Positions 7,143-9,508 of a stretch of DNA of 9,508 nucleotides are shown piece by piece. The stretch lies in the NCBI GenBank assembly GCA_023419055.1, contig JAEZYO010000225.1:1-9508 (forward strand), read 5' to 3'. The position numbers and the translations under genes were made by a program. Positions within the stretch are counted from its first letter, which is position 1; each line of letters opens with the position of its first letter. The notes under the pieces are model-generated. The model was not told the DNA's origin and ran no database searches. It saw only the letters and a list, made by a program, of their open reading frames with translations. Source of the stretch: Pseudomonadota bacterium (GTDB lineage Bacteria > Myxococcota > Polyangia > Polyangiales > Polyangiaceae).

Positions 7143-9443
7143 GTGACGAGCCCCGGCAGCCTTTCTTCGATTCTCCAGCGCCTCCTGACCTTCGGGGCCC
7201 TCGGAGGGCTCGCCGCGGGCGGCGCCCTCTGGGCGCTCGGCGAGACGCGGGCTGCCGAGCTGTGCTGGGCCGCGACGACCGCGCTGGTGCTCGCTCCTAG
7301 CGCCTGGTCCGTCCTGCGCGCCCTGGGCCGCCGCGAGACCGGCGTGGACGTCATCGCGCTCCTCGCCATGCTCGGCTCGCTCCTGCTCGAGGAGTACCTC
7401 GCGGGAGCCATCATCGCGGTGATGCTCCGGGGGGGCGAAGCCCTCGAGGACTACGCCGCGCACCGGGCGCGCCGCGAGCTCGAAGGGCTGCTCGAGCGGG
7501 TCCCGAGTCAGACGCATCGCCGCGAGGGCGAAGAGCTCGTCACCGTGCCGATCGAAGAGGTGAAGCAGGGAGATCTGCTGCTCATCAAGCCGGGGGAAGT
7601 GATCCCGACCGACGGCGTCCTCGTCTCGGAGCTCGCCATCCTCGACCAGAGCGCGCTGACTGGCGAGTCGAAGCCCGTCGAGCATCGCGCGGGAGCCCTG
7701 CTTTCGAGCGGCGCCTCGAACACGGGTGCCCCGTTCGAGCTCCGCGCATCCGCGACCGCCGCCGCGAGCACGTACGCCGGGATCGTCCGCCTGGTGAGCG
7801 CCGCCGAGAGCTCGAAGGCGCCCTTCGTTCGCCTCGCCGATCGCTACGCGACCTGGTTCTTGGCGCTGACCGCGCTGCTCGCCCTCGGAGCCTGGGCGCT
7901 CTCTGGGCAAGTCGAGCGCGCTCTCGCGGTGCTGGTGGTAGCGACGCCCTGCCCGCTCATCATCGCCGCGCCTGCCGCCATCATCGCCGGCGTCTCCCGA
8001 GCCGCACGCCACGGCGTGATCGTGAAAGGAGGCGGGCCACTGGAGGCGCTCGCGCGCATGTCGCAGCTCTTGCTCGACAAGACCGGTACGGTCACGACCG
8101 CAGTGCCGGTGGTCACGAGCGTGGAGCGCTTCGGCTCGCTCGCCGCCGACGAGCTCTTGGGGCTCGCGGCCTCGGTCGAACAAGTCTCGGTGCACCCTTT
8201 TGCGCCGGTGATCGTGAGCGAAGCCCATTCCCGCGGCCTCACGTTGAGCTTCCCCGAGCGCGCCCGCGAAGAGCCGGGCTCCGGCGTCGAAGGCAGCGTG
8301 GACGGGCGAAACGTGCGCCTCGGGCAGCTGGATTGGGTCGCGACGAGCCCGGAGCGGCCCTCGGCGCTGCGCTCGATCGAGACCAGGACCGCGGTCGAAG
8401 GCTCCTCGAGCGTCTTCGTGTCCGTGGACGGAGCGCTCGAAGGCGCCATCATCCTCCAAGATCAGATAAGGCCGGAGGCGCCTCGCACCCTGCGCGAGCT
8501 CAGGAAGCTCGGCGTCGCGCACCTTCACATGGTCACGGGTGATCATCCGGACGTCGCCGAGCTGATCGGTGACGCCGTCGGGGTCGATCGAGTGTTCGCG
8601 GAGCGCACGCCGGCCGAAAAGGTCGAGGTGGTCGAGCTCGTGCGCCGCGAGGGGACGACGGCGATGGTGGGCGACGGCATGAACGACGCGCCGGCCCTGG
8701 CCCTCGCCGACGTCGGCATTGCGATGGGGGCTCGGGGGGCGGCGGCGGCGGCCGAAGCCGCGGACGTGGTCCTCACGGGCGATCGCCTCGATGGGCTCCT
8801 CAACGCCGTCCGCATCGCGCGCCGGACGCGGCGCATCGCGCTCGAGAGCGTCCTTGCAGGGATGGCCCTGTCACTCGTCGCGATGGGCGCCGCGGCGCTC
8901 GGCTACCTGAAGCCGGTTTACGGCGCGGTCCTGCAAGAGCTGATCGACGTCGCGGTCATCTTGAACGCGCTGCGCGCCCTGGGCGGCAGTGATCTGGCGT
9001 CCCGGGGCGGCCCGACCGCGCAGAAGCTCGCGCGCGAGCTCGAGGCCGAGCATCACGAGCTCTCGCAGCTGATCGCGGAGCTCCCCGCATTGGCGGCGCG
9101 CCTCGACGCGCTCGAGCCCGCGGCCGCGCGCGAAGAGCTCCGCCGCGTGGCGAACCTGCTCACCGGAAGGCTCATACCGCACGAACGTGAGGAGCAGGAG
9201 ACGGCGTATCCGCTGATCGCTCGCATGATGAAGGACGAGGACCCGACGGGGCCCCTGATCCAGACGCACCACGAGATCCAGCGGCTCACGCGGCTTTACG
9301 GCAGGCTCGTGGACCGCCTACCGCACGAAGGACCAGGGCCCGAAGATCTGCGCGATCTGAGGCGCGCCCTCTACGGGCTTCACGCGATCTTGGTGCTGCA
9401 TTTCGCCCAAGAAGAGGAGGTTTACTCCGTCCTCGACGAGTGA
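7143..9443 (+). CDS. P1B-5-type metal ATPase (TPC motif) with C-terminal hemerythrin-like domain
   Basis: With the GTG at 7143 the protein has 766 residues; in-frame GTGs at 7134 and 7071 are alternatives (the latter runs into ccoS). There is no N-terminal HMA or Cys-rich domain: the chain enters the membrane almost at once and has about eight hydrophobic stretches. P-type motifs are intact: TGES 173-176, DKTGT with Asp 312, SVHPF, and GDGMND 510-515. The transport helix reads ATPCPLIIAAP, giving TPC at 268-270 instead of CPC, and the last helix has QELIDVAVILNALR (598-611). After about residue 630 comes an HHE/hemerythrin-like helical domain: His 637/638, His 680 with Glu 684, His 709/710, His 747, His 753 with Glu 757/758. 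TPC plus a C-terminal hemerythrin-like domain defines the P1B-5 group, members of which have been tied to Ni and Fe (Nia of Sinorhizobium) and shown to bind a diiron centre (Acidothermus). Substrate here, most likely Fe(II), Ni or Co, is inferred. It probably shares the cco transcript. Confidence 0.9.
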   Translation: MTSPGSLSSILQRLLTFGALGGLAAGGALWALGETRAAELCWAATTALVLAPSAWSVLRALGRRETGVDVIALLAMLGSLLLEEYLAGAIIAVMLRGGEALEDYAAHRARRELEGLLERVPSQTHRREGEELVTVPIEEVKQGDLLLIKPGEVIPTDGVLVSELAILDQSALTGESKPVEHRAGALLSSGASNTGAPFELRASATAAASTYAGIVRLVSAAESSKAPFVRLADRYATWFLALTALLALGAWALSGQVERALAVLVVATPCPLIIAAPAAIIAGVSRAARHGVIVKGGGPLEALARMSQLLLDKTGTVTTAVPVVTSVERFGSLAADELLGLAASVEQVSVHPFAPVIVSEAHSRGLTLSFPERAREEPGSGVEGSVDGRNVRLGQLDWVATSPERPSALRSIETRTAVEGSSSVFVSVDGALEGAIILQDQIRPEAPRTLRELRKLGVAHLHMVTGDHPDVAELIGDAVGVDRVFAERTPAEKVEVVELVRREGTTAMVGDGMNDAPALALADVGIAMGARGAAAAAEAADVVLTGDRLDGLLNAVRIARRTRRIALESVLAGMALSLVAMGAAALGYLKPVYGAVLQELIDVAVILNALRALGGSDLASRGGPTAQKLARELEAEHHELSQLIAELPALAARLDALEPAAAREELRRVANLLTGRLIPHEREEQETAYPLIARMMKDEDPTGPLIQTHHEIQRLTRLYGRLVDRLPHEGPGPEDLRDLRRALYGLHAILVLHFAQEEEVYSVLDE
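9027..9440 (+). other. Hemerythrin-like (HHE) domain coding segment of the P1B-5 ATPase
   Basis: Residues about 629-766 form four predicted helices with His/Glu in the places expected for a diiron site: EHHEL, HEREEQE, THHEI and HFAQEEE. The first His of the third helix lacks the exact H-x3-H spacing of classical hemerythrin, so the ligand set may differ from oxygen-carrying hemerythrins. The domain would sit in the cytoplasm after the last membrane helix. Confidence 0.82.
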
Positions 9444-9508
9444 GCCGCGACGGCCGGCTCCTCGAGGGAGTCTCCGAGCGCGCGGAGCGCGTCCACGGTG
9501 GTAAAGAC
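9422..9508 (-). CDS. Possible 3' end of a convergent gene (partial, unidentified)
   Basis: Reading the minus strand from the right edge, one frame is open for 28 codons and ends at TAA (9422-9424 on the + strand). It starts VFTTVDALRALGDSLEEP and has almost only G or C at third positions, like the genes beside it. It would overlap the end of the ATPase gene by 22 bases, tail to tail. At least one other minus frame is also open here, and the stretch is short, so this could be chance. No family can be assigned from this fragment. Confidence 0.35.
   Translation of the reverse strand, partial: VFTTVDALRALGDSLEEPAVAAHSSRTE

Noticed and set aside
6345..8546. A 733-codon open frame on the minus strand across ccoI, ccoS and the second ATPase
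   Set aside because: It lies opposite three well-supported genes, has low-complexity Arg/Glu/Ala-rich translation with no recognisable domain, and is typical of antisense shadows in very GC-rich coding DNA.
9472..9487. Inverted repeat CTCCG / CGGAG as a transcription terminator
   Set aside because: The stem is only 5 bases with no T run after it, and the stretch is probably coding on the minus strand.
1..9508. CRISPR array, tRNA, rRNA, insertion sequence or phage remnants
   Set aside because: The window is almost fully covered by coherent cbb3-related genes; no direct-repeat arrays, transposase motifs, terminal inverted repeats or RNA-gene signatures were seen.

Overview
The window is a dense, single-strand, very GC-rich stretch carrying most of a cbb3-type cytochrome c oxidase (complex IV, C-family haem-copper oxidase) operon with its assembly genes, followed by an extra metal-pumping ATPase. 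The strong G/C bias at third codon positions, the Gram-negative cbb3 gene set, a fused CcoN-CcoO subunit and a short CcoP suggest a high-GC proteobacterium in the broad sense, perhaps Myxococcota or another former deltaproteobacterial line. That placement is inference; there is no rRNA or phylogenetic marker here.

Layout, all on the + strand: (1) 1-1921, structural subunits: the 3' part of a ccoN-ccoO fusion (open at the left edge), a tiny ccoQ, and a ccoP that has only one haem c site. (2) 1929-3784, ccoG (membrane 4Fe-4S protein) and ccoH (assembly/stability factor). (3) 3781-4509, a polytopic membrane protein of the TauE/SafE-DsbD_2 type with paired cysteines, sitting exactly between ccoH and ccoI. 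(4) 4506-7132, ccoI (CPC-type Cu+ P1B-ATPase) and ccoS. (5) 7143-9443, a second P1B-type ATPase with a TPC motif and a C-terminal hemerythrin-like domain, the hallmark of the P1B-5 subgroup linked to Fe/Ni/Co transport. (6) The last ~65 bases hold no + strand gene; a reading frame with good codon bias enters on the minus strand and probably is the end of a convergent gene.

How it works together: CcoNO, CcoQ and CcoP would form the oxygen reductase. CcoI, helped by CcoG, CcoH, CcoS and plausibly the DsbD-like protein, would deliver and handle copper for the binuclear haem-CuB centre. Six of the eight + strand junctions are 4-base start/stop overlaps (GTGA or ATGA), so the genes are very likely co-transcribed and translationally coupled. 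The last ATPase begins 10 bases after ccoS with no visible terminator or promoter between them, so it looks like part of the same transcript. The promoter of the operon lies upstream of the window, and no FNR/ANR-type operator is seen inside it.

The most interesting points are the hemerythrin-tailed TPC ATPase at the end of a cbb3 operon, the CcoNO fusion combined with a monohaem CcoP, and the DsbD-like protein with a C-terminal Cys/His tail placed beside the copper pump.
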